Origin: a virus
Reading direction: 5' to 3' (one strand)
Virus record (IMG/VR): IMGVR_UViG_3300030098_004604
Span: 11,114-58,574 of that record
Length of the DNA: 47,461 bases
In this document: piece after piece, positions 24,859 through 33,830 of the stretch
Numbering within the stretch: position 1 is the first letter of the stretch
Layout of the letters: the number at the start of each line of letters is the position of its first letter
Translations under genes and position numbers: made by a program
Notes under the pieces: model-generated
Databases searched by the model: none
Told to the model about the DNA's origin: nothing
The model's input: the letters and a program-made list of their open reading frames with translations, nothing else

Positions 24859-26673
24859 ATGTCTAGTATTATCGAAAGGTTGACCGAAGGTGTTGTCAAC
24901 CGTGATATGCGCGCTGAAGGTAGTGCGCTTTTAAACAAGTGGGAGAAGACAGGTCTTTTAGAGGGTCTTGATAACGACCGTCATCGTTCCTCGATGGCAC
25001 GTTTGCTCGAAAATCAGGCCAAGGAGCTTCTCCGCGAGTCCAGCAGCATGGCTGGTGGTGATGTCGAAGGTTTTGCAGCCGTCGCTTTCCCCATCGTCCG
25101 TCGTGTGTTTGCTGGCCTGATCGCTAACGATCTCGTTAGTGTTCAGCCGATGAGTCTCCCTTCGGGTCTCATCTTCTTCCTTGACTTCGTGTTCTCGCCG
25201 AACCTCGGCGCGTCCAGCAGTCAGCGTGATCGCATGGGTAACATTACCGATAAGTCGATTTATGGTACAAACCAAGTTGGTAGCCAAATCACTGGTGGTG
25301 TGACTCTTGTGGGCGCGACCCTCAAAGAAGACCTTTCTGGTCCTCGCACTGTTGGTGCTCGCGGTTATGCTTACGCATCTCCGACTGGCTCTGGCGGTAT
25401 TGAGACTGCTCAGTGGAGTCTTGCAGACAACTTCTCGCTCTCTGGGTCCACCGAGGCTCAGCGCCGTAAGTGGTTGCAGTATGATCCTGACATTATGGCC
25501 CTTTCCTCATCGGGAGAGGCTATCAGTGTCGCGGTCTTTGAGTGTGCCGGTAGCGCAATTACCGGCTCAACAGGCGGCCAGCCGGCTGACTTTAAGAACC
25601 TCGGTGCTTTCTCGGCATCGTTCAACGGTTCCGATGGTGGTACCGCCGCTACTCGCGTTGGCGCCGGCTCTCGACTTATTCGTCGTTTGACCATGCAGAC
25701 TGGCTCTGGTGAGGAGTCAAATGTTCGCTTTGTCGTCCTTGGTGAAGACGGTACTGGTGGTGTTTGCGGCAATGGTGTTGCTGTGGGCTCGCTTGAGGCT
25801 GTTGTACAGTTCCCAATCCGTGATAACCTCACAACCAGCAATGCGCTTGGTTCTGTTGTTGGTACGGCTCTGTGGGGACTTGAGGGCAACGAAGAGATCC
25901 CCGAGATTGACATCAAGGTGGATAGCATCGCTGTTACCGCGCAGACCAAGAAGCTCAAGGCTAAGTGGACACCGGAGTTGGGGCAAGACCTTAACGCCTA
26001 CCACAACCTTGATGCCGAGGTTGAGCTTACCAGCATTCTCTCCGAGCAGATTGCTCTTGAGATTGACCGTGAGATCCTTGCGGACCTCGTTAACGGTGCA
26101 ACCGCTGGTACTTACTACTGGTCGCGTTCGCCGGGTCTGTTCTTGAACCGTGAGACGGGTGTCGAAATCGGCGCTAGCTCTGCGGCTCCGGACTTCACCG
26201 GTACTGTGTCGGAGTGGTACGAGACTCTTTGTGAGACCATCAATGATGTGTCCGCTCAGATTCACCGTAAGACTCTGCGTGGTGGTGCTAACTTCATCGT
26301 CTGCGGACCCGAGGTTGCAAACATCCTTGAGTTCACGGCTGGTTTCCGCGCAAGCGTTACCGCTGATGACGAGACCGGCTCCATCGGTGCTGTCAAGGTT
26401 GGCTCGCTGAGCAAGAAGTTCGACGTTATCGTTGATCCTTACTTCCTCCGCAACGTCGTCCTCGTCGGCCGTAGAGGTTCCAGCTTCCTTGAATCTGGAT
26501 ACGTTTACGCTCCGTACGTGCCGCTGCAGACCACACCCACAATCTTCGGACCGGAAGACTTCGTGCCCCGTAAGGGAGTCATGACTCGTTACGCGAAGAA
26601 GATGGTGCGCCCTGACCTTTATGGTCTGGTCATCGTGTCTGGTCTTCTCGGACAGGCTGGTGCCACTGCTTAA
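24859..26673 (+). CDS. 23: Major capsid protein precursor (T4 gp23-like)
   Basis: 604 residues; T4 gp23 has 521. The block SVQPMSLPSGLIFFLDFVFS and the C-terminal GVMTRYAKKMVRPDLYGLV are typical of the gp23 family, HK97-fold shell proteins. ELLRE-SSSMAGG puts a likely prohead-protease cut after Glu60, close to the known T4 cut after residue 65. Codons are strongly biased (GCT, GGT, CTC), as expected for the most abundant virion protein. AGGAGG precedes the ATG, and a strong terminator follows. Confidence 0.96.
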   Translation: MSSIIERLTEGVVNRDMRAEGSALLNKWEKTGLLEGLDNDRHRSSMARLLENQAKELLRESSSMAGGDVEGFAAVAFPIVRRVFAGLIANDLVSVQPMSLPSGLIFFLDFVFSPNLGASSSQRDRMGNITDKSIYGTNQVGSQITGGVTLVGATLKEDLSGPRTVGARGYAYASPTGSGGIETAQWSLADNFSLSGSTEAQRRKWLQYDPDIMALSSSGEAISVAVFECAGSAITGSTGGQPADFKNLGAFSASFNGSDGGTAATRVGAGSRLIRRLTMQTGSGEESNVRFVVLGEDGTGGVCGNGVAVGSLEAVVQFPIRDNLTTSNALGSVVGTALWGLEGNEEIPEIDIKVDSIAVTAQTKKLKAKWTPELGQDLNAYHNLDAEVELTSILSEQIALEIDREILADLVNGATAGTYYWSRSPGLFLNRETGVEIGASSAAPDFTGTVSEWYETLCETINDVSAQIHRKTLRGGANFIVCGPEVANILEFTAGFRASVTADDETGSIGAVKVGSLSKKFDVIVDPYFLRNVVLVGRRGSSFLESGYVYAPYVPLQTTPTIFGPEDFVPRKGVMTRYAKKMVRPDLYGLVIVSGLLGQAGATA

Positions 26674-26697
26674 TAGCTAAACACCGCAATAAAACGC

Positions 26698-26730
26698 AAA
26701 GCCTCCGTTTTTTGAACGGGGGCTTTCGTT
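26698..26730 (+). terminator. Intrinsic terminator after the capsid gene
   Basis: AAAGCCTCCGTT (26698-26709) pairs over 12 positions, one of them a G-U pair, with AACGGGGGCTTT (26715-26726), followed by a T-rich tail. Confidence 0.85.
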
Positions 26731-26812
26731 TGTTTGAAGCTACTTATAAGCGAAGGCTCAAAAGGGCTTTTTCCTATGTTTAATGACATGAATAAAAACG
26801 GAGGGTTATAAA

Positions 26813-27253
26813 ATGGGAACAAAAAGAGTAGGCTTGGCTAGAACCCAAGCACTAATTGAGGGACTAAAAAGAGAACTCACAATGGGAACCACTGTCTTCA
26901 GAGGTAGAGGATTCCAAGCTGTTTCGACAGAAGTTACCGCCGCTGCAGCAGGCACCGACATCCCAGATGGAGCTTCACACGTCACAGTGACGTCTGGCAA
27001 TTCCGATCACTGGGTAAACTTGCCGGCACCAGTTGTTGGTAACATTATTAATATTTTTGTTGGCGCTAATGGTTGCGAATTACGCACCAGTACACCAGCA
27101 TCGATTGCGATTAATGGTGGCACCGGTGCTGGCGCTGAATCGGCATTGCCGGCTAACTCATATTCAGTTATGATTTGTACTTCTGCTACAACTTGGATTG
27201 GTTTTGAAGTATCAAGCGTTGGCGCTGTTACAGCTGTTGAGGTTGCTTCTTAA
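26813..27253 (+). CDS. Small virion protein with helical start and beta domain
   Basis: 146 residues. The N-terminus (MGTKRVGLARTQALIEGLKR) is a basic amphipathic helix; the rest is Gly/Ala/Thr/Ser-rich beta sequence ending in a segment (SYSVMICTSATTWIGFEV) that loosely resembles the fibre end domain. Good ribosome site (GGAGGG). Between terminators and directly after the capsid gene, it is a candidate decoration or head-fibre attachment protein. Not assigned to a family. Confidence 0.65.
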   Translation: MGTKRVGLARTQALIEGLKRELTMGTTVFRGRGFQAVSTEVTAAAAGTDIPDGASHVTVTSGNSDHWVNLPAPVVGNIINIFVGANGCELRTSTPASIAINGGTGAGAESALPANSYSVMICTSATTWIGFEVSSVGAVTAVEVAS

Positions 27254-27281
27254 TCTGAAGATTAAATAGGGTTTTACCTTG

Positions 27282-27311
27282 CCCCCTTCCCTTTCGGGTT
27301 GGGGGTTTTTT
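27282..27311 (+). terminator. Intrinsic terminator
   Basis: CCCCC and CCC on the left arm (27282-27291) pair with GGG and GGGGG on the right (27296-27305), with a small T-T internal loop, followed by six Ts. Confidence 0.8.
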
Positions 27312-27335
27312 CTTGATTAAAAAGAAAAGCTACTT

Positions 27336-27345
27336 ACTATTTATA
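27336..27345 (+). promoter_or_regulatory. ACTATTTATA promoter-like motif, close to a start codon
   Basis: Copy of the recurring motif after a terminator; it ends two bases before the ATG at 27348, as at the Smr gene, again with no ribosome site. Confidence 0.5.
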
Positions 27346-27347
27346 GC

Positions 27348-27530
27348 ATGTCTTCTATAGAAAATATCGAACTCTTAAAGCGCATAGATTATAACGAAAA
27401 GAGAATGGATGAAATCGAAGATCTGGTGAGGGCCAATAGCGAACTCCTAGAAGAGATAACGAAGCAGGTTATTGAAATAAAGGAAGCCATGTCGCAACCC
27501 CAACTGCCAAATCTATTAGGAATGGTTTAA
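27348..27530 (+). CDS. Small coiled-coil protein
   Basis: 60 residues, a single charged helix with heptad spacing (IDYNEKRMDEIEDLVRANSE) and a short hydrophobic tail. No Shine-Dalgarno, and the promoter-like motif is immediately upstream. Function unknown; reality is supported by its own terminator-promoter setting. Confidence 0.6.
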   Translation: MSSIENIELLKRIDYNEKRMDEIEDLVRANSELLEEITKQVIEIKEAMSQPQLPNLLGMV

Positions 27531-27597
27531 ACAAAAACCTCGATTCTCCAAATTTTTCCCCGGCAAATTTTTGAGATTTTCGTTTTGTTGTTTTGGA

Positions 27598-27605
27598 ACT
27601 ATTTA
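27598..27605 (+). promoter_or_regulatory. ACTATTTA promoter-like motif
   Basis: Copy of the recurring motif, 24 bases before the ATG at 27630; the predicted leader would contain ATAGGAG. The 60 bases upstream are AT-rich, with CAAATTTTT occurring twice. Confidence 0.5.
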
Positions 27606-27629
27606 CTTACATACCTTATAGGAGTTAAC

Positions 27630-27989
27630 ATGGGTAAAAAACGAAGATTAAACAGTTCGCAGGCAAAGTTTGGTTCTAAGTACCGCGCACATCCACGGAT
27701 GGTGTTATTAAACAGTCAGGCAGAAACAGTCGCTGAGGTTACACCACCCGAGCCAGTTGTCGAGCTTGCCGCAAAAGTTGAGCCAGAGCCAGAAGTTGTA
27801 ATTGCGCCAGTGGAGCCCGTAGTGGCTGCAGTGGAAGAAGTTGCAGCGAAACCAGTCGCCACAAAGCCAAAGGCCAAGGCTGCTACAACGAAAAAGCGTA
27901 CCACAACGACAAAGAAGCGCACAACTACGACGCGAACATCTCGCAAGAGTAGAACAAAAAAGAAGACTTCTACGGAAGCATCGGCATAA
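27630..27989 (+). CDS. Protein with histone H1-like Lys/Thr-rich tail
   Basis: 119 residues from ATG 27630 (ATAGGAG upstream; the longer frame from 27585 has no ribosome site). Basic start (GKKRRLNSSQAKFGSKYRAH), acidic Pro/Val/Glu middle, and a C-terminal 45 residues made of Lys, Thr, Ala and Arg repeats (TTKKRTTTTKKRTTTTRT). Such tails bind nucleic acid non-specifically. It could be packaged with DNA or act on the nucleoid. No family assigned. Confidence 0.65.
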   Translation: MGKKRRLNSSQAKFGSKYRAHPRMVLLNSQAETVAEVTPPEPVVELAAKVEPEPEVVIAPVEPVVAAVEEVAAKPVATKPKAKAATTKKRTTTTKKRTTTTRTSRKSRTKKKTSTEASA

Positions 27990-28072
27990 AGGCTCCTGTT
28001 TATAACATAGCAGCCATTATAGGTGGGGTTTTGTCTCGCAGTTTACTAATTATTGCGAAGGAGACTATTTGA

Positions 28073-29353
28073 ATGCCCACTAATCTTAGTCCTAAGTCGC
28101 AAACTAGCGCAATTGTGCTCACATCAACCGGTTCGGCCGATCTCGTGTCAGCAGCGGTTCCTTATGGAATCTATACGGGGTCCACAGATTTCTTAAGTGG
28201 CGCCGCACTCCAAGTAAATTACGTATATAAGAAGCTTGGAGGCGATGTTGTAGATATCGAGTTGACGCCGGCCAACGTTTATGCGGCATATGAAGAGGCT
28301 GTGCTGGAATACTCGTATATTATCAACCTGCACCAAAGTGAGAACATCATGTCTGATGTCTTGGGCCAGCAGACGGGTACATTTGATCACAGGGGTGAGC
28401 GCTTGACGGGCCCCGAGAACGTCAACCTTAAGTATCCCCGCTTCCAGTTTGCACAAGCTCGCAAGATAGGCGATGCTGTCGCAACAGCGGGTGGCTATGG
28501 TGGCACCGTGCCTATCTATTCGGCCTCTTTTGCGACTAAGCAGAATCAGCAAGATTACGATCTACAAAATATTATCTCTGGAGCATCCTCGACGGGTACA
28601 GATGATGCCGACAGGGCTGTGCCTTATGCAGGAAAAGTTGGCAACAAGCGAGTTGTCATTACAAAGGTTTTTTATAAGTCACCAAGAGCCATGTGGCGCT
28701 TCTATGGGTATTATGGCGGAATTGGTGTCGTTGGGAACTACTCAACGTATGGTCAGTTCTCAGATGATTCGACATTCGAGATTATTCCAACTTGGCAAAA
28801 TAAGATGCAGGCGATTATGTATGAAGATTCCATTTATACACGCACATCCCACTATGCTTATGAAATAAAAGACAACAATTTGCGTCTTTTCCCCACTCCC
28901 GATCAGTATGGATTTGGAGATGGAGAAAATGATCGCATATGGGTGAACTTTTATATTGATAATGAGAATGCTTGGGAGAACAATAGTGATTATGATGACG
29001 GCCGAGACGGAATCAACAACCCGAACACGGTTCCGTTTGATAACTTGCCATATGCGAACATTAATGCCATCGGAAAGCAGTGGATTCGTAAATATGCCTT
29101 GGCGCTCTGTAAAGAAATGCTTGGGCAGATTCGAGGAAAGTTCACATCGGTGCCAATTCCGGGCGAAAGCGTGACTTTGAACCATTCCGAGCTTCTCTCT
29201 CAAGCAAAGGAAGAACAACAGCAGTTGAAAGACAAGTTGATGGAGATTCTTGACAGGGTTAACTACAACGAGTTGGCTAAGGCCGATGCTGAGATGACTG
29301 ATGCGGCCGTTCAGGCGCTCAAGAACTCCCCATTACCAATTTTTGTAGGATAA
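28073..29353 (+). CDS. Neck protein, probable gp13-like
   Basis: 426 residues, ribosome site AAGGAGA. Soluble alpha/beta virion-type sequence (VNYVYKKLGGDVVDIELTPA, TPANVYAAYEEAVLEYSYII). It starts a run whose third member resembles T4 gp15 and which leads into sheath and tube genes; by order it would match T4 gp13, which seals the portal after packaging. Direct similarity to gp13 is not obvious by eye. Confidence 0.6.
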   Translation: MPTNLSPKSQTSAIVLTSTGSADLVSAAVPYGIYTGSTDFLSGAALQVNYVYKKLGGDVVDIELTPANVYAAYEEAVLEYSYIINLHQSENIMSDVLGQQTGTFDHRGERLTGPENVNLKYPRFQFAQARKIGDAVATAGGYGGTVPIYSASFATKQNQQDYDLQNIISGASSTGTDDADRAVPYAGKVGNKRVVITKVFYKSPRAMWRFYGYYGGIGVVGNYSTYGQFSDDSTFEIIPTWQNKMQAIMYEDSIYTRTSHYAYEIKDNNLRLFPTPDQYGFGDGENDRIWVNFYIDNENAWENNSDYDDGRDGINNPNTVPFDNLPYANINAIGKQWIRKYALALCKEMLGQIRGKFTSVPIPGESVTLNHSELLSQAKEEQQQLKDKLMEILDRVNYNELAKADAEMTDAAVQALKNSPLPIFVG

Positions 29354-29361
29354 CATGAACA

Positions 29362-29856
29362 ATGTCAGAAGACAACAAATGGAGTAGACCAGCATCACCG
29401 CCCCCTCCTCTCTTTTTGGGGAAGAAGGAGCGTGATCTTGTTAAGCAAGTTAATGATGAGCTTATTGAGAAGGTCATTGGGCAACAGATTTTGTATTATC
29501 CCATCGACATGGAGCGTACGAACTTCAATGACCTTTATGGCGAGGCCATAGAGAAGACGTACCTACCGCCAGTTCGCGTGTATGCTCTCGTCGAGTTCAC
29601 AGATTTCTCCACAGATTACATGGAAGGCGCAGGCGTGGATAAAAGTTGGGAGATCAACGTCCATTTTCACAAGCGTAGACTTGAACAAGATCAGAACATG
29701 TATGTGCGTGAAGGTGACTTTGTGTTATATGGCGATAATTACTATGAGATAGTTAAGTTGGTAGAGCCGAAACTTTTGTTTGGCCAAGCCGAACACTCAT
29801 TTGAGATCGCTGCTAGATGCCGTAGGGCAAGAAAGGGTTTATTCGATGCTTCCTGA
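29362..29856 (+). CDS. Neck protein, probable gp14-like
   Basis: 164 residues. Pro-rich start, then an alpha/beta domain (YYPIDMERTNFNDLYGEAIE, YVREGDFVLYGDNYYEIVKL) that looks like a small head-tail connector fold. The position between gp13-like and gp15-like genes suggests the gp14 role, although T4 gp14 is larger. It overlaps the next gene by 11 bases. Confidence 0.55.
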   Translation: MSEDNKWSRPASPPPPLFLGKKERDLVKQVNDELIEKVIGQQILYYPIDMERTNFNDLYGEAIEKTYLPPVRVYALVEFTDFSTDYMEGAGVDKSWEINVHFHKRRLEQDQNMYVREGDFVLYGDNYYEIVKLVEPKLLFGQAEHSFEIAARCRRARKGLFDAS

Positions 29857-30730
29857 TGATTTTGATTTTGCGATGATTCCAGCCGGAGAGGAACTGTCTC
29901 TCCGCGAGATAGGGATGCTCTCTTCCACTATAGAGACCATAGATCGTGCGCTTGTCACATGGCTTAAGAGCGATCTTGAATTGGGTGCTTTTACCAATGA
30001 GGGGTGGAAACGTGTTCCGGTCCTGTGGCAGGCTCCCGAACGCGCATATCAAGTTAAGCATGATAAATCTTTGAGAGATGACAATGGCGCTCTTATTCTA
30101 CCCCTTATTAGTGTAGAGCGTACTCAAATTGTTAAAGACCCACAACGTAAGGGCTCCTTTCAAGCGCAGATATACTCTAAAAACAAGAATGGCCGCACTG
30201 GACGGTGGGTTATCGCTAAGCAGATCGTTCAAGACAAGACGCGCAACTTCGCTGTAGTGGGTAACGAGCGTCGAGGTAACTATACTGGTGGCTCCGAACA
30301 ACGTTACTACCCTCGCGAAAACAAAAAGATAGTGGTCAGGAGCTTGTCCATTCCGATCCCGATCTATGTGAACGTAGAGTATAAGATTCAAATCAAGACC
30401 GAATACCAGCAGCAAATGAATAGCCTGCTACAGCCCTTTATGACACGCACAGGGCAGATTAACTCGTTTATCCTTAAAGAGGCGGGCCATCGTTATGAGG
30501 TGTTCATTGATCAAACGTTTTCGAGTAATAACAATGTCAACAATCTGGGTGAGGAGATTCGCTTGTTCAGTTCCGATATATCCATTAGGGTTTTGGGCTA
30601 TTTGATCGGCGAGGGCGAAAACGATGATAGACCCTTGGTTAGGGTGGACGAAAACGTGGTAGAGATAACATGGCCACAAGAAGGAATTGTGCCAGAAGAC
30701 GAAGAAGGCTACTTCAACATCAGTTCCTGA
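29846..30730 (+). CDS. 15: Tail terminator, gp15-like
   Basis: 294 residues from the ATG at 29846, preferred because AGAAAGGG lies upstream and the longer frame overlaps the previous gene heavily. Blocks such as RVPVLWQAPERAY and IPIYVNVEYKIQIKTEYQQQ resemble T4 gp15 (IRVPITYASKEHF and the YELSIFTRYEDD region). gp15 caps the completed tail and joins it to the neck. The acidic C-terminus also fits. Located just before the sheath gene. Confidence 0.7.
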   Translation: MLPDDFDFAMIPAGEELSLREIGMLSSTIETIDRALVTWLKSDLELGAFTNEGWKRVPVLWQAPERAYQVKHDKSLRDDNGALILPLISVERTQIVKDPQRKGSFQAQIYSKNKNGRTGRWVIAKQIVQDKTRNFAVVGNERRGNYTGGSEQRYYPRENKKIVVRSLSIPIPIYVNVEYKIQIKTEYQQQMNSLLQPFMTRTGQINSFILKEAGHRYEVFIDQTFSSNNNVNNLGEEIRLFSSDISIRVLGYLIGEGENDDRPLVRVDENVVEITWPQEGIVPEDEEGYFNISS

Positions 30731-30781
30731 AGTCAAAGTTCGAATTTATTAGACTTCCTGAAGACTTTTGAATTCCAAAAT

Positions 30782-30789
30782 ACTATTTA
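30782..30789 (+). promoter_or_regulatory. ACTATTTA promoter-like motif
   Basis: Copy of the recurring motif in a 110-base gap before the sheath gene; the ATG is 52 bases further and has AGAGAGG. Confidence 0.5.
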
Positions 30790-30840
30790 AAGTATGATTG
30801 TGACACCAATTAATTCTATTTTTAAAGAGAGGAACCAATA

Positions 30841-33762
30841 ATGTCAGTAAAAAGTTTTAAATTTGTATCTCCCGGGGTGTTCATCCACGAGATTGATAAC
30901 TCGTTTATCCCGAAATCAGCAGATGCAATCGGACCGGTGGTCATCGGACGCGCACGTCGCGGTCTTGCTATGAAGCCGGTCACAGTAGAGTCTTATTCTC
31001 AATTTGTGGAGATGTTTGGCGATACAGTTCCCGGTAACGGCGGTGGTGACATTTACCGCGACGGCAACTACCAGTCCCCGATGTACGGCACCTATGCTGC
31101 CAAGGCATTCCTTCGCGCAAACGTAGCTCCTCTTACATATGTACGCCTTCTGGGCCAGCAGACCGCAACTAACGATGGCACTGCGGATGCACAGTCAGGC
31201 TGGCAAACTACAGGTGTCCCCACCACTGGTTCTGACGGTGGCGCCTACGGGTTCTTCGTGGCGGCGGAGTCCTCTAACGGCATTCTTACCGGAGACACAA
31301 ACGGCCTTCATCTCGGGGCTGTGATTTATGTGCAAAGTGGCTCCGTCATGCTTTCTGGGACTATTGCTGGAACTGGTTCGGCAGCGGCACGAAATGTGGT
31401 CTGTGCTTCTTCGACGCTGGTCGAGAGCGACTCTAATGGCAACTTTAAATTGTGCCTGCGCAACCTCGCCCACGGAGAAAAGGTCTTCTCGGTGAACTTC
31501 AACGACACTTCAGACTTGTTCATTCGTAAGCGTTTGAACACCAACCCGCAGCTTTCATCTGATCAGGGCGCATTCTATCCGTCTGCCTCTTACGATTACT
31601 ACTGGCTTGGTGAGTCTTTCGAGCAAGAGCTTCGTGAGCGCTCCCTTGTTGGCGGCGGAAGCTCCAAACTTGTTGGATTCATCGCTGGCTTGGCGAAGCA
31701 GTCAGATACGAGCATTGCCCCCTCTAAGATGAAGGGTGTTCCATCTCAGGAAGCTGTTGCTGGCTGGTTCATTGGTCAGGATCTTGGAAACTATGCATCC
31801 TACGATCCGGCTTCTGCAATTAAGTTGTTCCGCCTTATTGGCCGTGGCCATGGCGAATGGCTCAATAAGAACATTAAGGTCTCGATTGAGAAGATCCGCG
31901 CTTCTAACACAACCACCACCGATTACGGAACGTTCTCAGTTGTCCTTCGTCAGCTTTCTGACACTGACAGTAATGTGGTCGTTATGGAGCGCTTCGACAA
32001 CTTGACGCTTGACCCCTCTTCGCCGAACTACATCGGCCGCAAGATTGGTGATAAGTTTGAGCGTTGGGATGCAACCAACCGCACACTTAAAACTTATGGC
32101 GATTTCGATAATCAGTCTAAGTTTGTTCGAGTGGAGATGAATGCTGATGTTGAGGCAGGAGCTACCGACCCGGTTCTTCTCCCATTCGGCTATTACGGAC
32201 CTCCTAAGTTGCGAGATATTTCCGAAGCCATTCCCGGCCAAGGCACCAACCTTAGTCAGTTCGCTAATAGAATGTTTAAGATTGGAGCGGGTCTTCCCGG
32301 TTATAAGTCGGCCGGCCCCCGAATTTCCTCTTCGTTCCAGATGGGCTGCTGTACTGCTTCTTTCTACTTCCCCTCGGTGCGCTTGCGCGACAAGGCGACA
32401 GATGGAAGCCTCTCGGACCCCACTAAAGCTTATTTTGGTTTTGAGGTGACTCGAACAGCAACGTCCACGCGCCCCGACCGCAGTGTTGCGGATCCTCAAC
32501 GTCTGTGGTATGCAGATTTGGGTCAGACCTCCGGAGTTCCAGTCGACACTACGGAATCCACCTATAATCTATCGGCTTCTTCGCTTATCGAAGGCTACTC
32601 TTACATCTTTACGATGGACAACGTGAGTGCTTCCGCTGATAATGTATACACATACGCTTCCGGCTCCCGTAAAACGGGTAAGAGCAGCACCGCGCGCAGT
32701 ACCAACACCTACGCCACGTTGTTGGATGCAGGCTACAACCGCTTCACGGCTCCGTTCTGGGGTGGTTTCGACGGCTTCGACATTACGAAGCCTGACCCGA
32801 TGTACAACCGAGGTATCGCTGACGCAGCAACCGAGGATACATCGTACGCATTCCACACATATAAGCGTGCAATCGACACAATCGCCGATCCAGAGTACAT
32901 TAACATGAATCTTCTGGCAGTCCCGGGCCTCACACAGGACACTCTGACAACACACATGTTGAACGTGTGCTCCGAGCGCGCCGATGCAATGGCCATTATC
33001 GACTTGGCCAGCGTATACATTCCCTCTTCGGAGAGATATTACGCAGACAAGACAAGTCGTATTGGAACCACGCCGACAACGGCTGCCAGCGCCCTGAGAG
33101 ACAGAAGGTTGGATACCAGCTATGGCGCCACCTACTATCCTTGGGTCCAGACCCGCGACGAAGACACCGGACGACTGCTTTGGGTTCCACCCAGCGTTGT
33201 CATGATGGGCGTTCTCGCAAGCTCTGAGGCTAAGTCGGCAGCTTGGTTTGCCCCCGCAGGCTTTAACCGAGGCGGATTGTCCGACGGTGCTGCAGGCATC
33301 CCGGTTACAAATGTGACCGAGCGACTTTCCTCCAAGGACCGTGACACACTGTACGAGGCGCGAATCAACCCGATTGCTTCGTTCCCCTCTAGCGGAATCG
33401 TTGTCTTCGGACAGAAAACCCTTCAAGAGCGCCAGTCTGCACTGGACCGCATCAACGTGCGACGACTCGTCATCTACCTTAAGAAGCAGATTTCGATTCT
33501 CTCCACACAGGTGCTGTTTGAGCAGAACGTTCAAGCCACTTGGAGCAGATTCAAGGGCCTCATTGACCCGTTCCTTGCCAACGTGGTGGTTGATTTCGGT
33601 ATCACCGACTATCGTCTGATTCTGGACGAGAGCACAACCACTCCGGACTTGATTGATCAGAACATCTTGTATGCGAAGATCATGGTCAAGCCGGCTCGCG
33701 CCATCGAATATATCGCGATTGACTTCGTGATTATGTCCACCGGCGCATCCTTCGATGACTAA
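30841..33762 (+). CDS. 18: Tail sheath protein (T4 gp18-like)
   Basis: 973 residues, against 659 in T4, so it is much enlarged. The N-terminus (KFVSPGVFIHEIDNS, then VVIGRARRG) and the C-terminal domain (RRLVIYLKKQISILSTQVLF, KIMVKPARAIEYIAIDFVIM) are those of contractile sheath proteins; the C-terminal part makes the contacts that drive contraction. The extra length lies in the middle, probably surface-exposed insert domains. High expression is likely. Confidence 0.95.
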   Translation: MSVKSFKFVSPGVFIHEIDNSFIPKSADAIGPVVIGRARRGLAMKPVTVESYSQFVEMFGDTVPGNGGGDIYRDGNYQSPMYGTYAAKAFLRANVAPLTYVRLLGQQTATNDGTADAQSGWQTTGVPTTGSDGGAYGFFVAAESSNGILTGDTNGLHLGAVIYVQSGSVMLSGTIAGTGSAAARNVVCASSTLVESDSNGNFKLCLRNLAHGEKVFSVNFNDTSDLFIRKRLNTNPQLSSDQGAFYPSASYDYYWLGESFEQELRERSLVGGGSSKLVGFIAGLAKQSDTSIAPSKMKGVPSQEAVAGWFIGQDLGNYASYDPASAIKLFRLIGRGHGEWLNKNIKVSIEKIRASNTTTTDYGTFSVVLRQLSDTDSNVVVMERFDNLTLDPSSPNYIGRKIGDKFERWDATNRTLKTYGDFDNQSKFVRVEMNADVEAGATDPVLLPFGYYGPPKLRDISEAIPGQGTNLSQFANRMFKIGAGLPGYKSAGPRISSSFQMGCCTASFYFPSVRLRDKATDGSLSDPTKAYFGFEVTRTATSTRPDRSVADPQRLWYADLGQTSGVPVDTTESTYNLSASSLIEGYSYIFTMDNVSASADNVYTYASGSRKTGKSSTARSTNTYATLLDAGYNRFTAPFWGGFDGFDITKPDPMYNRGIADAATEDTSYAFHTYKRAIDTIADPEYINMNLLAVPGLTQDTLTTHMLNVCSERADAMAIIDLASVYIPSSERYYADKTSRIGTTPTTAASALRDRRLDTSYGATYYPWVQTRDEDTGRLLWVPPSVVMMGVLASSEAKSAAWFAPAGFNRGGLSDGAAGIPVTNVTERLSSKDRDTLYEARINPIASFPSSGIVVFGQKTLQERQSALDRINVRRLVIYLKKQISILSTQVLFEQNVQATWSRFKGLIDPFLANVVVDFGITDYRLILDESTTTPDLIDQNILYAKIMVKPARAIEYIAIDFVIMSTGASFDD

Positions 33763-33768
33763 AAGAAA

Positions 33769-33786
33769 GGGGGGTGATTTCCCCCC
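33769..33786 (+). other. GC hairpin between sheath and tube genes
   Basis: GGGGGG-TGATTT-CCCCCC, six G-C pairs. No U-run follows, so it is probably not a simple terminator. It may stabilise mRNA ends or mark a processing point. Confidence 0.6.
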
Positions 33787-33830
33787 GGCACACTAATTAA
33801 AGTTAGAAACACTATAGGAGTTCTCATACT

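Noticed and set aside
32569-33534. Minus-strand open frame of 321 codons opposite the sheath gene
   Set aside because: The sheath assignment is secure and this frame is Cys/Val/Arg-rich without motifs, a typical shadow.
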